Assembly (NCBI GenBank): GCA_019973155.2
Contig: BPQB01000065.1
Location: forward strand, 1-64,000
Direction: 5' to 3'
From: Phanerochaete sordida
Taxonomy: Eukaryota; Basidiomycota; Agaricomycetes; Polyporales; Phanerochaetaceae
DNA length: 64,000 nucleotides
Shown here piece after piece: positions 1 through 11,606 of the stretch. The position numbers were made by a program, and so were the translations under genes. The notes under the pieces are model-generated. The model was not told the origin of the DNA. It was given only the letters and a program-made list of their open reading frames with translations, and did no database searches. Numbering within the stretch: position 1 is the stretch's first letter; each line of letters opens with the position of its first letter.

Positions 1-268
1 CGGGACATCCAGAAACGGAATGGGGGAGAGTCCCATGACCTGCGACAGACGCCCGACCAGCGCCTGTGAGCGTATATACGGAGAGAGAGCCCGGTTTCAT
101 AACCAATTCCCACAAGGGGAATCGGAACCAAGCTTCTTCAAGCTCATCTTTCCTTGTAGATAATTTGTTACGCGGCAGCAGACCCAAAATTACCATGCAG
201 AACCAGCTGGCGAACGCAACGCGAGCTCCAACTTCTGCATGTTCACTGCCAGCAGCAACAAAAATTGA

Positions 269-351
269 AGGCACTACCAGGGTTCGAACCTGGGTTCCAG
301 GAAGATGGAGCATATCAAAATCCTGAGTGATAACCACTACACTATAGTGCC
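269..351 (-). tRNA. tRNA-Gln (anticodon TTG) with a short intron
   Basis: The minus strand folds as a full cloverleaf. The acceptor stem GGCACTA pairs with TAGTGCC, and the D-arm carries GTAGTGGTTATCAC. The anticodon stem CAGGA/TCCTG encloses the loop TTTTGAT, and the T-arm is CCAGG-TTCGAAC-CCTGG. The anticodon reads TTG (Gln). Between the A after the anticodon and the 3' half of the stem sit 11 extra nucleotides, the normal place for a nuclear tRNA intron. Internal A and B box sequences for Pol III are present. CCA is not encoded, as expected for a eukaryotic gene. Confidence 0.88.
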
Positions 352-1176
352 TTTGTAAGTCCGGACTCCGGCACACAATCTATTTCATTTGCTAATTACT
401 ACTTAGGTCTACCATGAGGCGCGGTCTCAAACTCAGAGGCCATCCACCTATCTCTCAAAGAGGGTCGCTGCTCTGAGTCGACTTGGGCTAGACGGACGCT
501 GCGGGTGCTTGGACTACATGGGAGCGCCTGCAGGGGAAGCAGCTCCCACGCCACAAGTACGTCGCTGGCATCAAGCGGAGGGCTCGCGTCTTTCTCCCGA
601 GTCCCGACCACCTCCTTACTTGTCCACGCGTGGCTATGAGACGCGGTACACATGTGCTGGTGACTTGATTTTCTCAGCGCTCAGCTCTCGGAGCCGGACT
701 GCGCACAACGCCTTCAAGTGCATATGGTTTGGAAGATGTGCGTAGTATCAACATGACTGTAAGGGGTCTCTCACGAAGACCGACGCGCAGAGGAGCATCG
801 GTCGGTCTCGCACGGCTTGGATAAGGGTCGACCTCAACAGCACGGTACCGACATGTACGTTACAGTATGCGAATCACCATGACATTCACTCTCAACAGCT
901 CTTTCTTCAGGTGTGGAGATCCGTTTGTATGTCAATGGGACGCGTCAAACGCGTTCTGCTATTCTCAGCACTGCACGCTCGTGCAGGATGGCATGGCTGC
1001 TCATTTGCATAAATATAGTTTTGTGCGGAGGACAGAGCTCCCTCAGCTCGTCACGGCCAGTCCGGTACGAAGCTCGTTCCTACTCCCATATCATCAACTC
1101 AACCGTGGTACACGCGACAGCTTCTTGTACAAATCACCGATAGTACCCATAAATTGCATTTGCCCCTGCAATCAAT
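352..1176. other. Intergenic, nothing recognised
   Basis: Only short overlapping ORFs in several frames, with no family signature, splice pattern or repeat that I can support. Confidence 0.5.
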
Positions 1177-2305
1177 TTGGTGCTAGAGAATCCCTCCAAC
1201 GAGTTGAGCTCTTTCAAGAGCTGCTCACTCGTATCTCAGGAGTGTTCGACCGTTGCTGTGCTGCCCTTGTTCAAGCGGCTTCGCTGGTCTCCTTGCAAGC
1301 AAGTCCTTGGCCTCCTCGCGGATCTCTCGGGCCTCCTAGAGCCTCGGGTCTTCTCCAGGAGTCTGCCCTTCGGTCTGCGAGCTTCGCGTCTATTCCTCAA
1401 AGGGCGACGATGTTTCCTCGATCACCTCCACCATGCCCCAGATCCTTGCTGCCCTCCCAAAGCTTCGTTCGCTAGATCTGGACACAGTGCTCGCTGCTCC
1501 CGCCAAGCTCCCAACAGACCCACGTGTCCATACACAGAACCAGCGCAGCGCACTCGACAGCGTCCATCTCGCCTGCAGACTCCCCGATCTCCCAGCGCTC
1601 CTCGCCCCATTCCGACACATCACCAGCCTCACCCTAACCTGCTACGGCGCCTCGGCCCCCATTACCTCCTCCCCGCGCCCGCTCGACCCCTTCTTCACCG
1701 CATCCTCTATCACCCTACACACCTCCGACGGAGCGGTCCTCTCGGTCCTCCACGGAATCCTCGACGTGACCAAGCTCGCGCTCTCCGCCGCGCCGACGAC
1801 CGCGCTGCGCGAGCTCGCGTACCACCGCGCCGACGCTTCCGTGCCGCCCTTCGCACCGCGCTTACAGTCTGTCGCGCTCGGCGGGCATACCCTCACGCTC
1901 GAGGGCGCGGGCGTCAACGACCCCGGCGGTCCTCGCGAAGGCGCTGTTGAGAGCGACGGAGACGCGCACGCGCAAGGCGGCCTCGGTTACAGCGAATGGC
2001 CCGCCATCCTGCGCGACCTGCGCCTGCTCGTGTGCACCGCCACACACTACATCAGCATCACGCTCATCGTCTGCGAGGCGCACACCGTCGAGGACGCGCG
2101 GGCGCTGCAGCGCGCGTTCGCTGCGCTCGTCTGGGACGAAGTTGCGGGCGTGCTGGTCGCGGCGGAGGGGCTCGAGAGGGTCAGATTGGGGGTGGCGTAT
2201 GGCGGGTTTGCAGATGGTGAGGGGCGTGTTGGGGTGCTCAGGGAGGTTTTGGGGGAGGTTGCTGGCCGGGGTTGTGGAGAGGGCGTGTGTCGAGATTGGC
2301 TGTGA
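1177..2305 (+). pseudogene. Broken F-box-like protein gene
   Basis: This is a decayed member of the F-box-like family seen intact at 3.4, 9.4, 35.9 and 38.7 kb. Frame 1 (from about 1180) carries the F-box half, including SFKSCSLVS and LFKRLRWSPC, matching SLKRCSLVS and LFEKFRWPPC of the 9.4-kb gene. From about 1390 the homology continues in another frame with PKLRSLDLD, FRHITSLTLTC and the family hallmark GGLGYSEWPAILRDLRLLV (compare GGGIGYSDWDSILRDLRILV). The stretch between about 1290 and 1390 jumps between frames and is shorter than in paralogues. No ATG in F-box position was found. The 3' half (1433-2305) is still an open frame of about 290 codons, so a truncated product is conceivable, but at least one and probably two frame changes mean the ancestral protein cannot be made. 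An unusual intron could explain one frame change but no clean GT-AG pair fits. Confidence 0.7.
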
Positions 2306-3363
2306 GTTTAGTTGATTTTTTTTTCACGAACCGGGATCCACAATATCACTTGAACAGAGACTGCGAATATGCTACTGGAGAAAAATCTACGATGGACCCA
2401 ACGATCTATTCATGTCACGCCATCTTCTCGCGAATAGCTGCTAGCTGCGCTGCGCTGAGCGTGACCTGAACTATTCCAGAATACCCTTGCCGCACTCGCA
2501 ATTTCCGGCGGCACAAATTCGTGCCTGTGGCGATCGCGAACGTTCGTCCGAGGCAGATCCACGCCACCGTAGCCACTCATCATCCGCCGTCCCTCGCCCG
2601 GATTTCCAAAAAACGGGACGGGGCATCCTTTGACCAGCGCCACATCGCAGCCATCCTCAAGCCCGCACAAAAGCGATTCTCTACACGCTGGGGTGTCATG
2701 CCACACTAATCATGATACAGAAGGCGCGGCGAGCGCCACTTGCCCTACGTGAGTGTATGCGCCACGCGAGGGACCCTGCGCTAACGTGGCGCTAACCTGC
2801 GATTTCCGGGATTATAGCTGCCGCACATCGGCCTGTGCTCTCGGGCCCCTCGGCGCCTGGCTGAACGGTGTAGCAGCGCCCGGCCTCTTGGTAATGCCTC
2901 CGTGTCGCGTCGCCACGGTTCGCGGGCCCGAGCACGCCGTTGCGAGGGCGCGGTGGCGTTCACGCGTGCACCGTGCTTCGCGTCGCCACCAGAGAGAGTC
3001 AGGAAGGTGCGTCCCGGACGCTTTGCGGTCACGGGATGCACGCAGCATTGCTATCAGCGGCAGAACAGATGATTGGGTCGAGGGACAAAAGCGTGCTTGC
3101 CGCCCTGAAGACCGTCCGCGTGGCCGGAGGGCTCGGTAGCGTCTTCGATGCAGGCTTGGGGCTACTTAAAGTCGCGTCTCGTCGAGGGGTCACTTTCAGT
3201 CTCGCCGCGAGCAACAACTTGACGCTGCTCCTCAAGCTTTGTTGCCATTCATTCGCAAACCTAGTAGGTACACAAGCCATCTTATCAGAGACAGCGAAAG
3301 CTGACGGTAGCCGTGGTCAGACCCGTGCTTGTCTCGACACCTCCTCAATCTCGATTTCTCACC
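2306..3363. other. Intergenic between F-box-like loci
   Basis: Short ORFs only on both strands. The last 100 bases before 3364 are the presumed 5' leader of the next gene. Confidence 0.45.
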
Positions 3364-4836
3364 ATGCCTCGCGACGTACTCCAATTCTGCAGACTACCCC
3401 AGGAGTCGGTCGACATCGTCCTGGCCCAGCTTCGCGATGATAAGAAGGCGCTGAAGGCCTGCTCCCTCGTCTCCTGGGCGTGGTCTTTCTCCAGCGCGAC
3501 GCAGCTGCACGAAGAGTTCAAGTGGCCTCCATGCGCTTGGAGGGAAAGCTGCGAGGCGCTTGGCCTGGACGCGCAGGATGGCAGCTACACCATTCTGCTC
3601 GAGGCGCTCGCCGGTTCGCCACGCCTCCGCGAGTCCATTCGCGTGCTGAGGATCGCGACGCATAGGCACGGCTGCGCCCATGCATACGAAAATGACGGCT
3701 CGCTGGTCTCCACCGTCTTCCGACTCCTCGCTTTCCTGCTGCACCTCCGCAGCCTCACGCTGCTCATCGGCGACATCGATCCTGCGACGCCTGTCGAGGA
3801 GCTGGAGCCCGAACGTCAGCGAAGCTTTGCCATAGACACCCTGAACCTCCAATGCTCGCCGCACACCGCTCCTACCGTGCTGTCCGCCTTCCACCGCGTC
3901 TCCAAGCTCAGCCTCCGCCCTTCGCACGTCCGCCTTGCCGAAGGCGAAGCCGCCCCGCCACTGCACCCCATCGCCCCGGTCGAAGTGCACTCCATCGACG
4001 CGCGCCACGACCCAGAACGCGTGCTGCCGACGCTGCAGCACATCATAATCCCCGCAGCTGTCCACACCCTGGTGCTGGACACAGCGCCGACGGTCGACCA
4101 GCCAGCCGTCCTGGCCTTCGTCCGGTCCTTACAGTCCCTGAAATCCCTCGAGTACCGCCGGGTCCTCGACCACAGCGCACCGTTTGGAGATGGCCTAGGG
4201 CATCCCAGCCTGCGCTCTGTGACGCTCGGCGGCGAGTTCTCCGTGCTCCCTGTCGAGCGGCGCCGCTGGCGCTTCGACGAGGACGAACTCGACGGAGACG
4301 CCAACGTCGCCGCGGCCCCGCCTGCCCCAGAGGACATCGCCGACATCCGTGGAGGCGGCGTCGCCGACTCGGAGTGGAGGGAGATCCTGCGCGACCTGCG
4401 CGTCCTGGTCGCGCGCGACACAGAGGAGGTCACGCTCAGGCTGCGAACTCGGCAGTGGCGGCGGCCCGACAGCGACTCCGAGGACGACGAGACGGACTTC
4501 GATCCGGAAGGCGGCGCACGCGCCCTGCGCAAGGCGTTCTCCCGGCTCGACTGGGCCGGGCTCGAGGCGGTCGTGCGTCAGAGCGCCGTGCTGAGGAGCT
4601 TGCGCTTTGTGATCAGGGGCAGCGCCCTTGCGACCGTGGAGCGGACTGCGGAGCTCTTGCGCGAGGCAGTTGAAACGTATTTGGCGGGAGACGTGGCGGC
4701 GAAGGCGCATGTCGTCAAGCCTGGTGAGTAACCGTCTGCGAAGCAATGGTAGATGTTCACTGACTTCTGTTGAATAGCGACGCCCATTACTAAAGCTATG
4801 CGGCATTATTGTTGTCCCAAGCACTCTTTGGTTTGA
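3364..4836 (+). CDS. F-box-like protein
   Basis: Predicted substrate receptor of an SCF-type ubiquitin ligase (family-level inference). The ATG at 3364 has a good context (CTCACCATGC) and immediately precedes the F-box: residues 1-50 contain LPQESVDIVLAQLRDDKKAL, then SLVSWAWSFSSATQLHEEF and WPPC. The remaining ~400 residues are a divergent leucine-rich region with LRSLTLL and the family signature GGGVADSEWREILRDLRVLV. An acidic/arginine-rich insert lies near residues 375-390. Two exons: 3364-4723 and 4778-4836, joined across a 54-nt intron (GTGAGT...AATAG). The same terminal intron exists in the three other intact paralogues. Here exon 2 adds 19 codons rather than one or two. Total 472 aa. 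The target is unknown. Ignoring the intron, the frame would stop just inside it. Confidence 0.8.
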
Positions 4837-5715
4837 GAGCTGACCGTAGCTTGGTCGAGCAACCTTCTGTCTGCCTCATTTATGTTCCTAGGAGACGTTT
4901 TACCCTGCATATGCACGATTTTTATCGCATACAGTCTCGAGAAGAGTGTCCAAGGCACGGCTAGCTTCATGCGTGTGTGAGCTAGCGTGCGTCTATCGGA
5001 CGAGGCCCGTCCTCTTCGCCAGTCGAGCAGCCGCCTAATATTTGCCTCATGGTACGCAGTCCTTTGTTATGGTGTTACCTTGTGAAGCTGACGCATTGCA
5101 CAGTTCAGCGTATTTCTGTCGCGGCAGGCACATCAGCGCCGCCCACAGTCACGCCTGAGTACCTGACGTCCACTGTCTTCCGCCGTGAGGTTTGAGGTTT
5201 GACTGCGACTGGCGAGATACCTGTCGCCTCTGTGCAGCGGTACCACGATGCGTGGTGTTCGGCCCAGGCCTGTCGATCGGCACCGCCTCTTGCCCATGGC
5301 GACAATAAGGGTGAGTAGCTGTGCAAAACCGCCCCCCCACGGAAGCAAATATTGTGGCCAGCAGGTGGACTATTGCTGCACCTTACTGCAGATGCTAGGA
5401 TCAGGCTGTCCTGTGGCGCTGATAACAACCCTTTGTCACCAGCCCAGAACCGGCTCGTCAGGGCACAACGTAGCGCAAGCCATGCACGCGTAGTAGACCT
5501 CTGACAAATCTACTGTCGTTCTCACTCGACAGGCACCATCAGGGACGCCCACTGGAGCGTCCAAAATGTGGACATGGACCGTCCTTGCGAGGTCAGCTTG
5601 TCTCCTTCTGTCCTTCTGTAGGCAAGTCTCATCTCATGAACCGTATTTAAGCAGAGCCAAGCATCGTAACGTTCACTGCACGCACCTCCCGAGACTCGCC
5701 CTTGCAGATCTAGCT
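4837..5715. other. Intergenic, nothing recognised
   Basis: Spacer between an F-box-like gene and a BTB gene. Several short ORFs on the minus strand (5105-5428) overlap each other and show no family signature. Confidence 0.45.
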
Positions 5716-6797
5716 ATGACTTCCCACTTTTACAAATCTTCTGCCTTTTTCTTCAACGACGGCGACATTCTTTTCTGCGCTCCGAACGCGCAGAGCAAGG
5801 GCGACGGATCTCAGCCACTCCAGGTCGTGTTCAACGTGCACAGGGCAATCGTATGCCGCTTCTCCGACGTACTTCGATTGCTCTTCGAGGCTCAGGCAAG
5901 TGGACGTAACGATCCAGAGGCCGTGATTCCGCTCCCGCCCCTCAGGATTCCCTTCGTAGAGGGCGAGACCGCCGCCAAAGAGGTTCCCACTGCCGACGAA
6001 TTCGCATCCTTGCTGGGAGCGTTCTATTTTCCTCAGTATGTACCATCAGGCCATCGATTCGTCCTCTTCCGCTCATCGTCTGCAGCCTGCTCTTCGACAA
6101 AGTCTCCGGCACTCCAGACAGGCAGGTGACGAGCGCCCTCTACCCCCTGGCCCTGCTCGCGCACCGGTTCAAGGCGAATTATCTGACGCACATCATCATG
6201 CGGCGTGTCGCTCCGCTCTGGCCAGCCACACTCGCGGGGTACCGCGCCCTCCAGACTCCGGTGGATGCCTGCGAGGCGTTCTGGGCGCTGCGCTACGCGC
6301 TGCAGCTCGGGCAGCGCTCCATGCTGCCCACGGCGATCTACGCGGTGGTGATGCGGACATTCTCTGGGCAGGGCCGCGAGGCCGTGGCGATCGACCGCGC
6401 ACCGGAGGCTGGGCCATCGACGCGCTGGGACCTGCTCGACGAATCTACCCGGCGCAAGGTGGTCCATGTGCGCGGGCAACTCAAGGATTACTTTGACAAG
6501 CTCGAGGACTGGCACTGCAGCTCGGGCATCCGGTCGTGCACCAGGAAGCGCGTCGAGATCCGGGAGCTGGTCAAGGCCCCCGTTCGGCCCCAGGGCTTCG
6601 ATGTCCTGGCGATGCTACAGGAGTTTGCGGCGCAGGCCATGGTGGCCGAGGAGATTTGTCTTGGCTGCAAGCACCCGCTCCCCAAGTATCAGAGAATCGA
6701 CCAGCGCAGAGACGAAGAAAGCACGAAGATCTGGGAAGAGCTGCAGGAGTGGTTCGCTGGTGGTAAAAAGCCTAAAGACCCCACCTTTGCTAACTGA
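5716..6797 (+). CDS. BTB/POZ domain protein
   Basis: BTB proteins of this fungal type usually act as dimerising adaptors, often for CUL3 ubiquitin ligases. Two exons: 5716-6035 and 6086-6797 (50-nt intron, GTATGT...CTGCAG), giving 343 aa. The BTB core is residues 10-115: the strand FNDGDILF, then FNVHRAIVCRFSDVLRLLF, and LLGAFYFPH. The second exon continues LLFDKVSGTPDRQVTSALYP and LLAHRFKANYLTHIIMRRV, the helical BACK-like part. A Cys pair near the C-terminus (EEICLGCKH) is shared in position with the other BTB genes here (LCSSC, MYCP), followed by a conserved WEELQEWF-type ending. It is the most divergent BTB copy in the window and has no obvious nearby duplicate, so it may be the oldest. 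The ATG at 5716 is chosen because it directly precedes the domain. Confidence 0.82.
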
Positions 6798-7228
6798 TAG
6801 GGCCGGCTGCGTGGTGTGATGTAGAGGTTAATGGGGATATTCTTGTACTTTCCCTGTGCGGCAGACATGTATACACTGCTCCCTATTGCATCTCCAGGCT
6901 CCCTTGTATTTCGCGTTGGTATGTGCAATGTGGCGTGGTTTGGATCAGACAAAGCATCAGCAAAGCCAACAACACAAAGCATCAAGCTGAAGCAGACGTC
7001 GATGCATATACATGCAGTTTGCTGTCTGTATTAGGTCTGTGCATCGCATACTTCCATAAACAGCTGACAGTAATACGTTCAACATACGATTATCGACAAT
7101 TATATGTATCCACAATTCCATCCGAGGCTAGAGAAAGCATCCGTTTCAACGTCCGTTATACAAAAGTCCAGCACGTCTGCTCATGCCCATTCGTGAGAAA
7201 ATCGTGGGGCAGCCCGTCGAGTGTACAT
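6798..7228. other. Convergent 3' spacer
   Basis: AT-richer spacer between the convergent BTB gene and the secreted-protein gene. It probably holds both 3' UTRs. No feature identified. Confidence 0.4.
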
Positions 7229-7799
7229 TCAGTTGACCGGGCCCTTGATCGTGAACTGTGGGCCCCAGTTGCCCGAGTCGCCAAACACTGGCAGCGTCGT
7301 CAGCCACAGCTCGCAGCATCGGAGAGACAGCAGACGACGTACGGACGAGGCTGTAATCGTTGGCGGTGAACACATCGGGGGCCTTGACCTTGACGTGCCC
7401 GTCGCGGAGGTGGATGTCGTGCGCGAGGATCACTGCGAGCGTTCAGTCAGCGTGTCACGACCCGCCACAAGCACGACAGGCCTGCTCACCAGGGGTCTCG
7501 TAGTCACCAGAGCGCAGAATGATGAACCCGGTGTTGCCGCCGCCGGTGATGTTCACCGGTGCGTCCTTGGTCTCCCTGGCGCAAGCGTGTCGTGAACGAC
7601 TGTCTACATAGTGCGCGCGGGGATAAGAAACGTACCAGCGGACAGTGTAGGTCTTGCCCGACTCCCAGACGGTGCCATTGGCGGGGTATGTCATCTGGGG
7701 CGTCCAGATATCGCGCGCCTCGTGAGCGGCAGGCGCAGCACCCGCGAGCTGCGAGAGCGCGCCGATGGCGAAGGTGGCAAGCGCAGCAGTGAACTTCAT
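7229..7799 (-). CDS. Small secreted Kre9/KNH-like protein (copy 1)
   Basis: Predicted extracellular or cell-wall protein of the Kre9/Knh1 N-terminal-domain type (family fit by pattern, not proven). Four exons on the minus strand: 7636-7799, 7490-7575, 7343-7432, 7229-7287, with introns of 60, 57 and 55 nt, all GT-AG. The product is 132 aa. Residues 1-21 are a clear signal peptide (MKFTAALATFAIGALSQLAG). The mature part has the motif TYPANGTVWESGKTYTVRW, typical of the KNH fold (the P-x-x-G-x-x-W-x-x-G pattern), followed by GFIILRSGDYETP, VILAHDIHLRDG and GNWGPQFTIKG. No GPI-anchor tail or Ser/Thr-rich stalk is visible, so it should be released. A second copy on the opposite strand at 26,434 has identical exon layout. 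Confidence 0.85.
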
Positions 7800-7902
7800 C
7801 GTAAAAATGTGGAGAAGAGGGTGAATAAAGTGAAGGTTAGAAGATTAGTGAGAAGAAGCGAAGAGGAACTGTGAGCTGAAGATTCAGACGCAAACGCGAA
7901 TG

Positions 7903-7910
7903 TTTATATA
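7903..7910 (-). promoter_or_regulatory. TATA box of secreted-protein copy 1
   Basis: TATATAAA on the minus strand, 105 bp before the ATG at 7799. The duplicate at 26.4 kb has TATAAATAAA about 113 bp before its ATG. Confidence 0.6.
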
Positions 7911-7929
7911 GTACCACATGGACGCTACC

Positions 7930-8075
7930 TCGATGCAAATCTGTGGTGCAGCGGCGGACGCAGCCCGCAGGCGCGAGCGAGAGCAGGCGGAGGCACGCAG
8001 GGCGGTGTCAGCTGTCGTACACCCGAGGCCGCTCTCGTCCGGACTTCCGCGCGGAGCACCCGCAGGACTGCCCCA
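7930..8075 (-). promoter_or_regulatory. Conserved upstream block shared with copy 2
   Basis: GC-rich block upstream of copy 1. Read on the minus strand it matches 26,160-26,300 upstream of copy 2, including GTCCGGACGAGAGCGGCC and ACGACAGCTGACACCGCCCT. It is the best conserved noncoding stretch between the two loci and probably carries activator sites. The factor is unknown. Confidence 0.5.
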
Positions 8076-8356
8076 AACCTGGCATTTTTGCATGTCCGAG
8101 TCCGCTAGCGCATTAAGGCCCTAGAACCAGCTTGTGAGGGCCGATTTGCAGGAATTTTGAAGACGTCTTTGTATTCCCTTAGTGAAATCTGCGAGTCAAG
8201 TGGCTGTCAATGCAGAGTCAGTCTCGAGTGTCGAGGTCACTTGCCTCGCCTGCCGAAGACCTAGCTTGTATCGCACGGCTCGCGAAACAGAACACCTGAT
8301 GATCTCAATGTTAATCTCGCCCTGCCTAGGACCACAGTCCCCGACGATAGGTGCGC

Positions 8357-8460
8357 TCAGTCACCAGGGAGAGATCGGGTGCCTGTACCGGGGGAACCGG
8401 AGAATGGCGAAGAGGCGGGTATGATCACCGTAGCACCGGCCCCGGAGGGAGTGCTAGAAT
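8357..8460 (-). repeat. Short block also present at 19.4 and 25.8 kb
   Basis: On the minus strand this holds CGGTGCTACGGTGATCAT and CGGTACAGGCACC, closely matching 19,405-19,490 (+) and 25,816-25,893 (+). It lies upstream of secreted-protein copy 1, as the 25.8-kb copy lies upstream of copy 2, so it marks the edge of a duplicated segment. Whether it is coding is unresolved. Confidence 0.55.
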
Positions 8461-9377
8461 TATCTGCAGTTATAATGTGGGAGTTTTGCCTCAGAGACAC
8501 ACGGTGCAGGAGTCTAGAGGGTAACACGGGTGTAAGTGGGCAGAGCTCATTATAACGGAAAAAACATGCCGCACCGTGGAATGCGAATGTAGGCCTCGGG
8601 CTACACCCGAAATGCTCGAAGCACACTTGCGGTGGCAGACCAAGCCCTCCTTGAAGTGTCCCGGAAGTTCAGATACGTGGCACAAGCAGATCCTCACGGA
8701 TTGAGCAGCACGTAGGAGGCAACCCACCGCTCGGCGCTAGACCACTTCCGCGCAAAAAATACGAAGCGCCTGAACATCGCGCGAGCTGCATCTTGACTTC
8801 GAACCATAGCCATATCAGCGATGCCAGCTTAACCAAACTCTCAGATATGTCTGCGAAACGGTAAACCTCGACAATGCTGTCGCATGACCAGAATGCTTTT
8901 GGCGCCAGGACCAGCGGCCCAGCGCCAGAAGCATTCTGGTCACAATCTTAGAGCGTCCTCCGAGCGTTCACGCAGCGCGGTAACTTAAGCCTGGGGTCAG
9001 ATCTTCTCCTTGACCAACGCGCTCACAGGAGACATTTTGCCTGGCTCGAAAGTAGTTTGACGTGTCTTGAAAGTTTTGATGCTGTTAAATCTCTCTTCTG
9101 TTCAGCTGGTAGTCGTGGAACGACAATCGACATCATTGAGACACGATGATCGTGCAGTCGGTCGTTTGCGCGTGAGCGCGCTCTGTTCAAGCTCGAAGTC
9201 CAACCACCATCTCCGATATTGAAGTATCACGAAGGAACGTCGGGTTTTCGGCGGCCAGCAGATCATCACATTGAATTCCTGTATGTTGCCGTTCGGCTAC
9301 CAATACGAAGGTATTCCAGTTTGTTAGTTCAAGCGATGACTGCCAGCTCATCATTGTGTACACAAGGACGAGGCGCG
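8461..9377. other. Intergenic spacer with the hairpin
   Basis: Apart from the hairpin at 8885-8942 there is nothing recognisable. The last 200 bases are the presumed leader of the F-box-like gene at 9378. Confidence 0.4.
8885..8942. repeat. Near-perfect inverted repeat (hairpin)
   Basis: The 21-nt arms 8885-8905 and 8922-8942 are reverse complements with one mismatch, around a 16-nt loop. The arms begin TGACCAGAATGC and end GCATTCTGGTCA. It lies in a 1.6-kb spacer with no gene. No second copy was found in the window. Confidence 0.75.
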
Positions 9378-10847
9378 ATGTCGTCAGGTCGTCTCCCCCA
9401 GGAGCTCTCAGACGTTGTAATCGAGAACCTACGCGACGACACCGAGTCACTGAAGCGTTGCTCGCTTGTCTCCAGGTCCTGGTCGTCCACGAGCTCCTCA
9501 CAACTTTTCGAAAAGTTTCGCTGGCCGCCTTGTACCATCGGACATATCATGACTTGGCCTCTCCCCGAGCCCCGCCAAAGCTGCCGTGATATCTCGGGGG
9601 CGGAAGATATCTTTGCCTTTTTTGGCCGTCTATTATCCACTTCTCCTCGACTTCGGGACTCGATCCGCGACTTACATCTTGCCTCGCATGGAAGCCGCTG
9701 CAGACAAGAAGGCCAAGATCTGACGCCTCTCTTCCAGACGCTACCTCAAGTGCTGCTTCATCTGCCGCGTATCCGGTTATTGGCCCTGCTGACATGGGGG
9801 GCTACATCGTTCCACAGCCTGACCGATGTGCCCCCTCCCGCAAATATCTACCCCATTGAAGAACTTGTGCTTAGCTGCGCGTTTGACGCCGTCCCAACCT
9901 TTCTCTCTGCCTTCGAACACATCTCTCGGCTGACCATCTCCTGCCCAGGCGGTCCGGGCATGGGCGAAGTTCATATACCCCGCACAACTATCCCCGTACA
10001 TTCCATCCGCTTCCTTTGCTGGGACGCTCCCACACTTCTCCTACTTCAGGGCATTGTAGACGTCCAGACTGTTCGCAGTCTGCAGCTGTCTCACGCCCCA
10101 CGTGTGGCTGAACCTGATCTCGGCTCTCTCATCCAAGCGATGCCTTCGCTCGAGGCACTCCGATACGACTGCGTCGACTCCACCACTGCACCCTTTGTCA
10201 CATGTGGACGCCTTTGCCTGCGCTCCCTCACGGTCGGCGGTCGTCTGTTTGCCCTGGCGGTAGTACCTAGGGAGCGGAGGAAGCGTCACAAGGCGAAACC
10301 TGATGTGCACGCTGACGCGCAGACACAGCCCATCGAGTATAGCGGGCGCCATGATCATGAAGATGCCGAAGAGCACTGTAACGCAAATGCTGCAGGGACC
10401 GGCGAGGATGAAGACGAAAACTCGATTGAAGGGGGCGGCATCGGATACTCCGACTGGGATTCCATCCTGCGCGACCTGCGTATCCTGGTCACCGACTTCA
10501 TCGAGGAGATTACCATACTCCTCAGCGTCGATGAGGCGTTCACGAGCGAGGACCTCTCGAAACCTGACAACGCTGAGGACATCGCTAGTGCGCTTCGAAA
10601 AGCGTTCTCACTGCTCGACTGGGACGGTCTTCGTATCATCGTACGTGGGCGCCCCGGTCTGCGAAAGTTGCGCTTCCATGTCGATTACAGGGGGTTCATC
10701 GAGCCCGAGGAGTGCAGAGAGGCACTGCGCGAGGCGCTCCCGAGGTATCTGCCCGAAGATATGGTGGCGAAGACCATTGTTGACGCGTGTAAGGGCTCGG
10801 TTCTCTCACTGGCTACTCTCTTGGGCTGACGTTCGCCCACAGCTTAA
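9378..10847 (+). CDS. F-box-like protein
   Basis: 472-aa F-box-like protein, a likely SCF substrate receptor. The ATG at 9378 begins MSSGRLPQELSDVVIENL, the same start as the 35.9- and 38.7-kb paralogues. The longer open frame upstream lacks this conservation. The F-box spans residues 5-50 (RCSLVSRSWSSTSSSQLFEK, FRWPPC), followed by a leucine-rich region (LRDSIRDLHLASH, LPRIRLLALLTWG, HISRLTISCPGG), a charged low-complexity insert near residues 320-355, and the family block GGGIGYSDWDSILRDLRILV. Exon 1 is 9378-10788. A 54-nt intron (GTAAGG...CACAG) follows, and exon 2 supplies only the last codons, TCT TAA. This terminal intron is shared by all intact paralogues. It sits upstream of a WW-like membrane gene on the same strand. 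Confidence 0.85.
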
Positions 10848-11606
10848 TCTATCGTCTCATCACTACCGCGTGTATGACTTGTCGTACAGCAATGTAGTGA
10901 GGACAATCAGCGTACCTTGACGTGAATTCTCGTTTATGCCACCCCACGTAGCCTATAGGTAGGACGGAATGTGAAGCTCGAGGTCTCTTCTAAGCCTTGT
11001 AAGGGGGAAATGACCAGCTATTACAGACGACACTCCGGAGAGCTTCCGGCGTTTTCTAGAGCATGTAGGTCAGTCCTTAGCGTGTGTTCTGTAGGTCGAA
11101 GGAGCTCACGAGGGCTATGCAGAACCCATATGAGAGTCATCGAGTGACACGGGAAGGTGATGCAGTCAGTCAGGCCAGGCATGCGCACAACTGGGCTGTG
11201 CCTCTCTAGCGCTTCGCCCAGACGCCGCAGCCCCCTTTCCGCGTGTGAGTGTCCGACCGCCAACCGTAATGGACCCTGGCTGGAAATTCGAAGTTCAAGG
11301 TGCGCATTAATAGTATCAGATTGTCAAGCATCGCAACAAGGACAGATATTTAATTTCTTCCTCATTCGTGCACTGCAAGAAGGTTTCAGCGCCACTGCAG
11401 CATGCGAACGGCGACTGTAGATCAACCAATACGGACTACAAGGTTTCGCGACCTGCCGCGTGAGCTACACGAGGTGTCGATTGTGACGATGCTGTGCGCA
11501 CCAGGCTGAGAGCGTCCTAGGGTACTGGCCCGGGAAGCGCTACGATAAAGCGTCCTTGCATTCCAAGCCTCAGAGCTCTGCCTTAGCCTTTGTCCGCCAC
11601 TTCGCC
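10848..11606. other. Intergenic, nothing recognised
   Basis: Spacer between the F-box-like and WW-like membrane genes. Bases 11,560-11,606 (GCCTCAGAGCTCTGCC) resemble the leader of the paralogue at 29.4 kb (GCCTGAGAACTCTGCC), so the duplicated unit includes the leader. Confidence 0.4.

Noticed and set aside
9219..9377. Longer start for the F-box-like protein at 9,378
   Set aside because: The upstream extension has no counterpart in paralogues, which all begin at MSS(G/R)RLPQEL.
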